Part shown: positions 21,298-32,436 of the stretch, piece after piece | Numbering within the stretch: position 1 is the stretch's first letter | How the letters are laid out: each line of letters starts with the position of its first letter | Assembly (NCBI GenBank): GCA_022559845.1 | Contig: CM040127.1 | Location: 30,094,708-30,158,707 of the forward strand | From: Amorphophallus konjac | Lineage: Eukaryota > Streptophyta > Magnoliopsida > Alismatales > Araceae | DNA: 64,000 nt | Reading direction: 5' to 3' | The notes under the pieces: generated by a model | Told to the model about the DNA's origin: nothing | The model's input: the letters and a program-made list of their open reading frames with translations, nothing else | Databases searched by the model: none | Program-made: the position numbers and the translations under genes

Positions 21298-21325
21298 TTT
21301 AACCCCAAACTTTGAGGATGAAGTT

Positions 21326-21344
21326 TTCTTTAAGGGGGAGAGGG
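21326..21344 (+). other. Polypurine tract of G2
   Basis: TTTAAGGGGGAGAGGG directly precedes the LTR start TGTAATACCC. Confidence 0.88.
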
Positions 21345-21711
21345 TGTAATACCCTACTATTTTATAGCGTTTTATTTGGTTATTTAAAAATATTATGTAT
21401 GCCTAAATGTTTAAACTACCTATTTTATTATATTTATTTTAGACATAGACAAAAAAAGGAGGTTTAAAAGTTAAAGAAAGTGAAGAGAGGAAAAAATATA
21501 ATAAATAAAGTTTAAAACAAAAATTATAGGAGGTTAATTGTTTTATAAAAAATTTAAAAGATTTAAAACAAAAAAAAATGTAAATACAAAAAAATATTAG
21601 AAGGTTAAAAAAATGGCGGGGGGCGGCACCCACACGGTCGTCGGCGTACGCGCGCGGGAGCGGGCGCCGCCCCGCCCCCCTCCTTTTTCGGCCGCGATTT
21701 GCGGCTGCGGC

Positions 21712-21765
<54 letters not shown>

Positions 21766-24700
21766 GTTTATTTTCTTCTAATCAACATCTTAATTCTTCT
21801 TAAAGTCTAAATCTCATGTGCCTTATATAAAAAAAAGGAAAAATTATGGATTAGTCAAAAGTTTAGACTAAGTGGGGTTGGTGGAGGTTTGAAGGTCAAA
21901 CTTTTATTAAATAGCATTAAAATAAGGATTAAATCTCCACCCTTGATTTAAATGAATGGTTAAGATAGATTAGGCCAAAACTACTATAAATAGAGGGATA
22001 GGGGGCTTCAATTGCATCCTTTGGAAGCTGGGTACGTGAGGTGTTGAGGAGAAGGTCCAGAGCCTATTAGGGAGGTGATAAAGCGTCATTAAGGTAAGGG
22101 ATTAGCACTTTATCCCCTAGATTAGCATGTATTAGCATATTTAGAATAATTTATGGTGTGTAATTAGTATCTATATAGATAGTTAAGTCCATATATCGTA
22201 GTTTCATAATCTGTAATTTTATCTTAGTCGGATTAGTATTAAATCATTAAGTTAAATCATGTGATTAATGGAATAATTAAGTGATTAATGTCTACAAATT
22301 AGCAATGGTGTATGATAAATTGAGAGAGTTTTCAGAATCCTGAAACCTGATGTTATGAACTTTTTGTAAAAATTTCTATGTCTGATTTAATTTATTTTCA
22401 CGTTTAAAGATATTTTAATATTAACCTAAAGGTGTTTAAATTATATTAAAATACCAAAGAATGATATAAAATTACAATAAATTGTCAGAAGGTACATTAC
22501 TGTGAGATCCATGTGCAGAAAAATTTTCATAGTTTCTGGATCATGATATTTATTTTAATGAATTTTCATACATGATAAAATATATAAATAATCGTATAGA
22601 AATTATGGAAATTAGAAACCAGGTTCACAAAAGTCTTATAATTTTTCAGTAAGGTCCAGACATTGAGTGTGTTATATTTTGAAAATATCAATAATTATTG
22701 ATATCTGCAAGTAATATTAGATAATGTTTGATAATTAATAGAATTATAAAATTATGAGAAAAATAGAAATAATATATGAAAAATCTTGAAACTTTATCAG
22801 AAGAGTTAAATGTTTGTTAGAACTAATTTATGAAAATATCATCTCATTAGGATAACAGAACCATCACTGGTATAATTATCAATATTTAAATAAAAAATTA
22901 AACATTTGAATAAATACTAATATTCTGTGAAAAATCTAAAACAATCACAGAACTGATGTTTTGATATCTGTAAGTAAATTTTCAGTATATTTTGGTCATT
23001 GTAAGTATTCTGGATAATTATCTCCATTTAAAAGTTATTATTATAAATTATTATAAATTTTAAAAATTGATATAAATTTTTTTTAAAAAATTGACATGCT
23101 GAATGAAAAATGATGAAAATTTTTATATATGACACTTCTGTCTGAAACAATATTCTGTAAATCTTTAGAAATTATCTAATCATTTTAGGTATATTTAGTT
23201 GATTTATTATTCATGATATATTTTTCTTACTTAGTGTGAAAAATAATAATACAGTGTGAAAAATAGTAATGTAGTGTGAAAAATAATAAAAAGTTTCAAA
23301 AATAATATTTCTGTTATGAATGATGGTTTGACAAATTATGGTGACTTTTAGAGTGCTGTGAGTAAATTTAATCAATTTTTCATGTATAGGAAAATTTATA
23401 CAATTCTGAAAAAATTCAAATTCCTGCATGAAAATTTATGGAAAATTTTCTGTATAATGTTACATGTAAATGTGACTTTCAGTAAAAATTTGATTAATTT
23501 CAGAATATAGTAACTAAATTTAGTCAATTTATGATATATGTTGAAATACATGTAATTGTAGAAAAATTCAAATTACTGCATGAAAATTTATGAACACTTT
23601 TCTGTATAATATTACATATAAATGTGATATGCAGAAAAGGTTAAGTGATTTTCAGAACATGGTAGTTAAATTTAGTCACTTTATGATACATGTTGAAATA
23701 CAAGTAATTCTGAAAAAATTATAATTATGGTATGAAAATTGATGAAAATTTACTGTTTTGATCCTTTCTGTAAATATATTGATTCCCTGAAATTTCAAGG
23801 CATTCTGATACCTATAAACAGATTTAGTAAATTTTGATATATAGATATATCATTATATTTGAATAACTTGAAATTTTCAGAAAAAGAAAAATAATTTTCA
23901 GTATTGGTATATTAATATTCACACCATGAATTTTGAGTGGTATGTATTCATTTCATATAAGCCATATTTATATTTTTACCGTACCGTTAGTAATGTCAAA
24001 TGGACAGTGCCACCATAGGGGGAGACTGGAACCAAACTATAGAAATGCCCCTATGGGGAGGTTCACACTGTACTGGTCCCCTGGGTAACGGGGATGAAAT
24101 CCTGGAGGTGGACAAGTACCACTGGTTAAGGTGGAGAGGACTTCTCCCGGTTCTGCGCAGTAACCAAGACTCATCACTATTTACCTAGGTGATCGAGTAC
24201 CGACTGACTGTCTTTCTAGTGGTGGTTTGGGCACTGTGTCTGGCTATTTATACCACTGTTACTATTTATTGAACTGAAATTGAACAACTGTTATTGCCGA
24301 CTGAATTGACACTGAACTACTGTTACTGTTCACTGAGTCGTTATTAATACGACTAATAATGCTCACTGAATTGATACTAAAACTGTTATTACTATTCATT
24401 GATTCATTACTGGAACTACTGTTACTACTCAATGAAATTATATTGAATTGTCATTACATTTTACTGTTATCACACTGCAAATGCTTACTGCTAATGAATC
24501 TCCAGTATATCGAATGGTGATTTAGAAAATGGCAGATTACGCCTGTCTGGATCCTTTCACTATGCGTGAGACTACTTCGCCTAGTACTGGAATCATTAGT
24601 TAATGTTTAAAAATGATGAATTTTTATTTACTTTGTCATTGGTAGGATAAATTTTAATGTACATGCTTTCTTTGTCAAGTGAAAATAGAATGACTTTATG

Positions 24701-24850
24701 AAATAAATTACCACAAATCACTTTAGATATGTTGATACATGTTTTGACTGGGGACTATGCTTAGTCTCTTACAGGGTCTATTCGTAGACTCACCCCGTTG
24801 AACATTTTCAGGAGAAGCGGTAGAAGGAAGCGAGGAGTGATTTCGTGATC
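21345..24850 (+). repeat. G2 3' LTR, truncated at its end, about 3.5 kb
   Basis: It opens TGTAATACCCTAC after the polypurine tract. Homology to the 5' LTR remnant stops at about 24845, so roughly the last 350 bp are missing and unrelated sequence follows. It is AT-rich, has a (TA)n tract at 21713-21760, and holds two tandem copies of about 150 bp (near 23426 and 23579, each with CTGTATAAT and GATATATGTTGAAATAC-like blocks). Short open frames inside it show no similarity to proteins. Confidence 0.85.
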
Positions 24851-24989
24851 TCTTTGACGATATGGCGATCATTAAATGGTCTTTTTACATATAGCAATAA
24901 TACAACAAAGATCATATCAATATCGTCAATTTGAATAATATGTGTGCATATAAATATAGAAATGATAAATTTATAATTTTTATTCTAAT

Positions 24990-25770
24990 AATAACTGAAG
25001 GGGCGTGATCTCGCGCTGGTTCTGAACTGGGAGGATGATCACCGGATAGTGAGCTGTAAAGAAAGGGAAACGAATTAGGAGGCCGAGGGATAATTCCTTG
25101 AGAAAACTCTCCGATGCTTAAGTCAGTAGAGTAATGGTGGAAGATATTGAGGGAGGTTGAAAGACATGCGCGAGATTCTCCAACACCAAGATGGTGAAGT
25201 GGTTCCTGCTCAGGGAGTGTTAGACATCTATCTGCCTCACCTGCTGCCGGAGGGAGTCCTTGGTTTATATAGCGAGCTCCCCCGAAGAGTCCCATAAACT
25301 GAGGAGTTTCAGGAGGGAGTTACGTCCTCATCATGGGATCGTTACATCCTCATCGTGGGCTCTTCATGACCTTGGGAGATCGTGGCACCCTTATCCCGCT
25401 GAACTCCTGCTCATAAAGGACTGTCAACGGCTGCACGGATAAGCATTTGTCAGTTGATCCAAGCATGAGAAATGCCAGCCCTGTCCGGGCGATGGGCATA
25501 GCTCAGATGCAGTCAGATCGGAGTGGGCGCGGAGCGCCTGCCCTTATCTCGGTGGGGAGATGGCTCGGGCGTGGGTCTTCCTCCGTTCTGTCGTTCGGGC
25601 CTTCCGAGCCTAAGGGCCGCCGAGGAAGGATGGGACACCGAGTGGTCTTTATTGGGCTTTTCTGCCGAAGTGGGCCCTAGAGGGCTGTCACTCGGATGAG
25701 TTGAGCCTCGTTCGGTCCTGATGGGCTTAATTTGACTGCTCTTAATTGGGCTACAGAAATCCCCCTCTCC
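24990..25770 (-). repeat. Terminal LTR fragment of another retroelement
   Basis: On the minus strand a purine tract GGAGAGGGGGATTTC (25756-25770) is followed by TGTAGCCCAATTAAG, which looks like a polypurine tract and an LTR start at 25755. A TATA-like box CTATATAAACC (minus strand, about 25260-25272) sits about 480 bp into the LTR, and a GCTTAAGTCAG motif lies near 25112. The left edge is not resolved (about 24850-25000). No coding part survives, so this is a remnant beside the truncated G2 LTR. Confidence 0.55.
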
Positions 25771-26320
25771 AATAACTTATATGTAATAATATCTTATTTT
25801 TATCTTTGTTGGGTTTGATTTCATCGAGACTCACCTGTCAACAAAAAGGAATTCATCACTACACTCTCCATCATATGTGATTGCACCAATGTAAAATTTA
25901 TGGATTTTATTTATTGTGAGCGAGAAAATAATAATATAAAAATATTACAAGAATTGTAATAATAATGTCTCATTTGGTAAAAAATTTTAGGGTGATTTTT
26001 GACCTTGAAAATCTCATGTGACAAGCACGGGATGTGTGATCCAAATCATATAATTTTATTAGATTGAGTCATCTAACTTAAAATCTTAAAATATTGAGTG
26101 GAGAGTGTTTCATTATTGTAAATATATTTTATTTTAACACGTTTCAAATACGAGATTATTCTATCATCAAAAGTTATTTTCTTAATTTTAGAGATATATA
26201 GAGATAAAAAAACTCAATTTTTAAAAGTCGGAAAAAAAATTTCTAGAGTAACCTTTTCTCCCACTAAAATTTTTTGAAAAAAAAAATCAAACTTCATCCT
26301 CTATCCCAAACGCAACTTAA
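25771..26320. other. AT-rich stretch, no gene seen
   Basis: No coding, RNA or complete repeat structure is apparent. The last ~20 bases (CTATCCCAAACGCAAC) resemble the terminus of another miniature transposon abutting the next element, but its other end was not found. Confidence 0.5.
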
Positions 26321-27395
26321 TGGGATGTTTGGTTGCATTTTTTTCCCTTCTTTCTCTCTCAAATTTAAAAAGGAGAGAGAGAACTCACTTTGGGGTGTTT
26401 GGTAAGTATTCTTTAATTTTTAAAAGAGAAATCAACTCTATTCAAATCTCTTTCTAAAATAAAATAACTCTTGAGTTATTTTTTTTTAAATCATCCGTCT
26501 CGTGAGACCCTCCCCCCCTCTTCTGCTCTCTCTCTCTCCCACTCCGTCCTCTCTCTCTCCCCCCCTCTCTCTCTCTGTAACTGCCAAGGGTGCCGGAGGG
26601 GAAGACCCCCCTTCCCTCCGCCGGCGGCTCCCCCCTCCCCCTGCGGTGCCCTCCCCTCCCCCGACGGCTCCCCCCTCCCCCTGCGGCGCCCTCCCCCCCT
26701 CTTCTGCTCTCTCTCTCTCTCCCACTCCGTCCCCTCTCTCTCTCTCTCTGTGCAAGTGCCGGGGGTGCCGGCGCCGGAGGGGAAGACCCCCCTCCCCCCG
26801 CGCAGCCCCCTCCCCAGCCCTCCGGCGGCCCCCTCCCCTCCCCCGGCGGCTCCCCCCTCCCCCTGCGGCGCCCTCCCCTCCCCCTGCGCAACCCCCTCCC
26901 CAGCCCTCCGACGGCCCCCTCCCCTCCCCCAGCGGCTCCCCCCTCCCCCTGCGGCGCCCTCCCCCCCCCTCTTCTGCTCTCTCTCTCTCCCCCCCTCTCT
27001 CTCTCTCTCTCTGTGCAACTGCCGGAGGTGCCGGCGCCCCGGAGGGGAAGACCCCAGGCCCTGCACAGCCCCCTCCCCCCCTCTGGCGGCCCCCTCCCCT
27101 CCTCCTGCACTTCCGTCCGCTGGGTCTTCGTCGTGTGCAAGGAGGACGAGGATGACGGAGGACTTCCAGTGGTGGATAGTGGGGCACAGCTCGCCAGAGG
27201 AGGTGAGGGAGATCGACGGCGTCGACCACATAGAGAGTTGTCTGTCAAACACATCTACACAAATTTTAAAATTTATGATACTGCTGCCAAACAAAAAATG
27301 TCAATTTTTATCAATTTTAAATTTTAAGTCAAAAATTATGTTGACACAATTTTTTAGATAGAAATAGATTAAAAAAAGTTGTTCCCAAACACCCC
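26321..27395. mobile_element. Putative non-autonomous TIR element with GC-rich core
   Basis: The ends read TGGGATGTTTGG (26321) and CCAAACACCCCA (27384-27395), inverted repeats matching at 11 of 12 bases and resembling PIF/Harbinger-type termini. Flanks TTAA and TTAT hint at a TTA-type target duplication but are not decisive. The interior is a C-rich minisatellite (26500-27110). A unique ~120-bp GC-rich piece (27110-27235) could be captured host sequence; I do not recognise it. No transposase is present. Confidence 0.5.
26500..27110. repeat. C/CT-rich minisatellite, G-rich on minus strand
   Basis: Blocks of CTCTCTCTC alternate with units such as GCCGGAGGGGAAGACCCC (near 26595, 26775 and 27040) and repeated CCCCTCCCCCTGCGGCGCC runs. 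The minus strand has many GGGG runs with short spacers and could form G-quadruplexes. Several overlapping frames stay open on both strands for 220-300 codons only because stop codons are rare in this composition. Confidence 0.85.
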
Positions 27396-27923
27396 ATTAT
27401 ACGACATGGGATTTTAGATCTTGAGACTTTCAAACATGGACGATGAGGCGCTTAGCGAAATTGGTGCATCGTATATTCGTATGATCGTCCATCTAGATGG
27501 TATATATGACTTCAAACATGTTCGTGCCTTGTGGTTCGATTTCAAAAGTCGAAATATGACTTCATATAAACTCAATAATCTTAATATTCATCTATGTTAT
27601 GTGCATGTAATGCTAATAAAAATAAGATCGTCTACGGCTGTAGGTGGGTTAAAATCGGCTCAATTTGCAGTCAAATGTAAGGACACCCGTTATTGGAATG
27701 GTTAGACATACTTCAAGGGGAACAAATTGAATTTTTAGTTCCCCTATCAAAATTATTGGTTCAATTACTGGACGTTAATTTTTTTACCCACATAAATAAT
27801 CATTATCTTTGTTTTAATAATTTCCTATTCTTAGAGATAGTTAAAAGCTAACAGTTAAAAAAATGTCGACAAGAATTGATCATGATGTTCTTAAATTCTT
27901 TTTATAATATAGAAATAGTACAT

Positions 27924-28280
27924 TTTTGTGTAACACCTCGAGTAATTACATCTCGAGATGCAACGTGCAACACTCTTTACTTTTTTTGAATTTTTTTGTG
28001 AGTTTCATGTCAAGTTAATTTGGTGTATCAATTATGTCACCAGATGATGTGACTTGAGGATCACGTAAAAAAATATTATCCTTTTGAATAGTGAAAATAT
28101 CCCATTTGTCAACAGTGAAATGATTGGAGTTTTATTTTTGTGTGATCTCTATACCATGACATCTTATGACGTGACTATCAAACAAAATTAACTTGACGTG
28201 AGGGTCACTCAAAAAAAAAATATATAAAGTGTTACATGTGCAACACGTCGAGCTGTAATTACCCGAGGTGTTAAACAAAA
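27924..28280. mobile_element. Foldback MITE, about 355 bp
   Basis: The outer ~45 bp form inverted repeats: TAACACCTCGAGTAATTACA (27931) and the reverse complement form TGTAATTACCCGAGGTGTTA ending at 28273, continuing to GTGCAACAC on both arms. Inner blocks TCAAGTTAATTT (28011) and AAATTAACTTGA (28187) are also inverted, so most of the element can fold into one hairpin. No clear target duplication. Confidence 0.7.
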
Positions 28281-29738
28281 CTTTACTCATCTAAAAAATA
28301 AGATACATTATGGTCAATGTTACCAAGTTAAAAATTAGGAACATATCGACTTCAAGGAAAATATCTTAAATCGGCAAAAGAATTTGAAAATTTAGTGGAG
28401 AGATTGTGAAAGAAATTTCAGTCTTTTAATGTATAAATTTTAGCTTTGGTTTCGACTGTTCCTATTGAAGTATTTAAATGGTATATTTTCACGAGATATA
28501 TTAATGTGTGGTGATGTTGTGTGCCAATACAATATGTTAATCAACCTAATCCTCATTTGGCTGCCTTTAAATTGTGCAAATCCATCCATATGCATGCATT
28601 ATGCATGTCCATCAATGTGGAAGTAGAGTGCTCTCCATGAGTGAGACCATGCAGAATTGACCCAACCTGTAGTGATACCATGTGGAGGTATGGTGTCTGT
28701 GTATATAATATCTTTAAATATTATAGAGGCAAAATCAACTGAACTTTGTTTAAAAATGATGAAGACAGAAGTGATGGCATCAACAAATTGACTTCCTAAA
28801 TAGTTAATTCCTATAAAGTTAAAATTGCACATCTAGAAACCCATGGAATTATGTGTTCTTGGGATATTTGACATAAGGAATTTAGTATATGATATAAGAG
28901 AAGCATGACTTCCACCTTGATTATATAACTAAAGAAACATTTTATCACACTTCCATTATCTATCTATAAATATAACAGAGTTACTTATTTCTTTGTTCAT
29001 TTCTTGTGAATGACATTATATATTCCCCACATAATGCATAAAAACTTTCATCCATTCTTCCAAAGTCCTCTAAAGTGTTCTGATTGTCAGGTGTCAGTCA
29101 GTTTACAGCATAGAACCATGAACAAGACTGCGTAATAAATGGCAACTGCAGAAAATATGGAAGGTCCAATATCCTGAAAGAGACTGCCCTTGACAAGTGT
29201 GACCTGATAACCAAATGTCTACATTGCTTCCAATCAGCCAATGTCTAACACTGCCTCTTTTTGTGTGTGTGTGTGTGCGGGCGCGCGCGCGCGCTGCGTG
29301 CAGAACTGCAGATTTGGATTTGAGAGCCAAGAGAGAAGGAAAGTAGCAAATTCTAAGTTGGGTAGTCTTGGACAAGTAAGGTTAGAAGGCGGTCAGTGTG
29401 AACCATACTAATGGCACCTGACAATGGACAAACCATATTGATGAAGTAGCCACATGATACTTTTTTGATATGTGGGAGAGTAAATCATGTTTATGTTCTT
29501 GAGGTGAAGAAAACATAAAAAACTAAGTATAGGTTTTTGTGGAGATTTCTCCCACTTCACGCCGAAGAATCTCAGAATGAACTCAACAATCACACAAGTA
29601 TAAATAAAATCTAAAACAAAGAATAAGATCACATCACATAGAAGATTCAAGATTTAGGTGGAAAACCCCAAAATTCAAGAAAAAATCACAAGACAAATCC
29701 GATCCATTATGCAAAGAATTCCGGAGGAGAGTACAATA
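28281..29738. other. Unannotated spacer with one microsatellite
   Basis: No gene is supported. A (GT)n then (GC)n run lies at about 29263-29297. The last 300 bp, with GGTGGAAAACCCC near 29657, have a retroelement-leader look but no counterpart that would prove it. Confidence 0.5.
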
Positions 29739-30415
29739 TGTTAGAGTGTGGAGTTAGAACTCTTCATCGTGCGTCTCTGCACGGGATCACACTCTGCCTC
29801 AGGAGCGCATCCACTGCTTCAGGGGAGCATTCTCAGCGTCAGGGGAGTATGGGGAGCACATGCTGTCTCTGGGGAGCAATCGTTGCTCCAGGGGAGCATC
29901 CTCAATGTCAGGGGAGCATTCTCAACGTCAGGGGAGCATGCACTGCGAGCTCAAGTGTCGACATTTGTCTCCTTGGAACAGGCCGACCTGCATGAAGAAG
30001 TGTCGACACTTCTGTCTTGGAAATGCATTGACCTGACTGATGGTGGGGGAGCATTTGCACCTTCTGGAGCGCATACTAGGTCTCAGGAGAGCATCCTGTG
30101 TGACAGGCGAGCATGCACGTCTAATGTATCCCGGAAGAGGATTTCTATTTAACAGGGGCATTATTGTCCTTAATGTCCTGACTAATGACGCCCTAATCTC
30201 CTAGTATAAAAGGGTGGGCTCTCTCATTATATTGTAACTCTGGTTGGTGGCTTTCTTAGTGGAATCCTGTTGCGGCTGTGGACGTAGGAATGCATCTTAC
30301 CTCCGAACCACGTAAAAATTCCCTGTGTGTTCTTGTGATTTGATTCCTCTTTTCTCTTTTCTTCTTCCTCCATCGCTGTTTGTCATCCTCGTCTGGGTGA
30401 TATATATTCATAACA
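29739..30415 (+). repeat. Copia 5' LTR
   Basis: TGTTAGAGTGTGGAG to CATAACA, with TG...CA ends, a TATA-like AGTATAAAAGG near 30200 and a purine-rich tandem region (29815-29945) of repeated CAGGGGAGCAT units. An 18-bp perfect palindrome, AGAAGTGTCGACACTTCT, lies at 29996-30013, with a partial copy of its core at about 29952. Confidence 0.93.
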
Positions 30416-30417
30416 AC

Positions 30418-30432
30418 TGGTATCAGAGCCTT
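30418..30432 (+). other. Copia primer binding site (iMet)
   Basis: TGGTATCAGAGCC two bases after the LTR end is the standard copia primer site. Confidence 0.9.
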
Positions 30433-30461
30433 GTTCTGGTTCGAGGAAAATAGTGGGAGTA

Positions 30462-30952
30462 ATGGCGGCAGATGAAGGAGAGGTGAGGATCGACAAGTTC
30501 GATGGCAAGGACTTCGGTTTCTGGAAGATGCAAATCGAAGACTACTTGTATCAGAAGAAGCTGCACGAGCCGCTTCTTGGAACGATGCCGGCAGGGATGA
30601 AGAAAGAAGATTGGGATCTACTAGACAGACATGCACTCGGAGTTGTTCGCTTGACGTTGGCCAGAAACGTCGCCTTCAACATCGTGAACGAGAAGACCAC
30701 GGCAGGATTGATGAAGGCGCTATCAAATATGTATGAAAAGCCCTCGGCTTCAAACAAGGTATATTTGATGCGTCGTTTATTTAATCTGAAGATGGCCGAA
30801 GGTGCTTCTGTTACAGATCACATCAATGAATTCAATGTGATTACAACTCAGTTGAGTTCTGTAGAAATAAACTTTGATGATGAGATTCGGACCTTGATTC
30901 TTTTATCCTCCTTACCTGAAAGTTGGGGTGCTACTGTGACGGTTGTAAGTAG
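30462..30952 (+). pseudogene. Copia gag, 5' part
   Basis: The ATG at 30462 opens MAADEGEVRIDKFDGKDF, followed by FWKMQIEDYLYQKKLHEPL, MEKPSASNK-like NMYEKPSASNKVYLMRRLF and LSSLPESWGATV, the UBN2-type gag core of TNT1-like elements, which builds the particle. The coding frame is clean up to the insertion at 30952/30953 and resumes at 40897 after the AGTAG duplication with a serine-rich linker, a stop near 41020 and a truncated CCHC zinc knuckle (CWNCGKKGD). Confidence 0.88.
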
Positions 30953-32422
30953 TGTAGATTCTAATTAAAATCCACTTAAGGAAAAATTGATGAAAAGCAA
31001 ACAATAAACAATAGTGGAGATGAAACATGCACGAGGTGCACAAGGGGAGTGTGTGTGATCGCCAGAGACACGAGGGTCTCAAGTGGAAAAATAATAAGGG
31101 AAAGGATCGCAAAATACCTCAAAAATTGCGGTTGATTGTAGGTGCTCCTTTCTCTTCCAATCGGCCGGCCGATGAAGAGAGTTCTTTAATTATTACCCTT
31201 GCAAAAAGAGACACAAACACCACAAAAGAATTGAATTAGAACATGGTGTGTAGCATCAAATTCTTATATAGAAAGATGAGCATGAAACGATGTGCAAGAC
31301 ACACCTTGTGGGTGTTGGCCCTTAAACCCCTATGCAAAAAGGGTATGGGGAAATGAATGATGTGATGGATGCATGAAAAATAAAAAATATGAACAAAGAG
31401 GAAAGAGTGCAAGAGTTGCACTATGGGGAAAGTCTCAACACGTTGAGAATAAAAATCAAAGGGGGAAGAGCATGCATGCATATACGTATGATGCAATAAA
31501 CCATAAAATAAAAGAAAACCGAAGAAGAAGGGCCTGTGCTGATGGCTTTATATTCTCGACGGGGAGAAATCTTCAAAAGATGAAGAGATGAAGATGCGCA
31601 CGGAAGTCTTCTCCTTCAACCAAAACAGCAGCAGCACCTTCAACCTGTAAAACAGAGAGAAGAACAAAGGAAAAAGAAAACGGAGGGGGAAAGAAATGGG
31701 TCGAACAGGAGGAATCCGAAGAGGAGGAGTCCAACCTTAACAACAGAGCCCATCGGCCCTATTAAATAGAATTGGAGGAGATAAACATGGGCAAGAGTCC
31801 AATAAAGGGGAAGGATAAGAATGGGCAAGAGCCCCAATCAAGGCAGGAGTCTAACGAGACAAGGACTCTCTGGGGAAAGGGCTGCGAAGCCAGAAGATGA
31901 AACACGCCCTTGGTCAGGGCGTCAATTCAAGAATTGACGACCTGTCAAGGGGCGTTAATTCAAAACACGCCCTGGGTCAGGGCATTTCTTCCTGGATTAA
32001 TTTTAGAAATAAACATTTCTTTTATTTAGAAATTGTGAAAGACGCCTCATGGGGAGGCGTGAATTGAAAAACGCCCCATCATAGGGCGTGAGTTAATATT
32101 CTTCAAATATTTATTCTTTTTCGAAAATTGGATAATGCCAGGAATTGACGCCCTTTCCAGCGGTCGTCACTTTTTAAAGAAACGCCCCAGGTCAGGTCGT
32201 GATTCAAAAAAACGCGCCCTTTCCAAAGGCGTTAATTTCAAAAATCATAAAAGGGGAGATAAATGCCCAAAAAATGGGAAAAAGGGAAAATAAAGGAAAT
32301 TAGGGGAAATCCATGAAAAAGTGGGAAAAACCACTCAAATAATGCTGATTTGAGGGTCAACTGGGGCATCGCAGAGCGATATGAAATATGTTCAAAATGA
32401 TGTCAATTTTGGCGTGTCTACA
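30953..32422 (-). repeat. Left LTR of the Tat-like element (its 3' LTR)
   Basis: TGTAGATTCTAATTAAAATC to GGCGTGTCTACA on the plus strand. The region 31903-32235 holds about eight ACGCCC...GGGCGT-type stem-loops. Small open frames found here are repeated in the other LTR and are not genes. Confidence 0.93.
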
Positions 32423-32436
32423 GCTGCCCCGCCTTG
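32423..32436 (-). other. Probable polypurine tract of the Tat-like element
   Basis: Minus strand CAAGGCGGGGCAGC abuts the LTR start TGTAGACACGCC. It is less pure than usual. Confidence 0.55.

Larger units (their letters stand above)
11962..24850 (+). mobile_element. Ty3/gypsy chromovirus 'G2', host of nested insertions
   Basis: A plus-strand LTR retrotransposon: 5' LTR remnant (11962-12371), primer site (12377), gag from 12500, a solo-LTR insertion (13320-17576), the rest of gag and pol (17577-21297), a polypurine tract (21326-21344) and a 3' LTR (from 21345). The 5' LTR start is outside the window because G1 and the hAT element were inserted in it. The 3' LTR lacks its final ~350 bp. The C-terminal chromodomain-like motif again suggests Tekay/Del (inference). 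Seven or more in-frame stops and at least two frameshifts show that it is inactive. Confidence 0.9.

Noticed and set aside
26454..27361. Several 220-300-codon frames on both strands
   Set aside because: Overlapping frames stay open together only because the C-rich minisatellite has few stop codons.
30453..30464. Start of copia gag at the GTG codon 30453
   Set aside because: The ATG at 30462 follows within three codons and matches the usual gag start.
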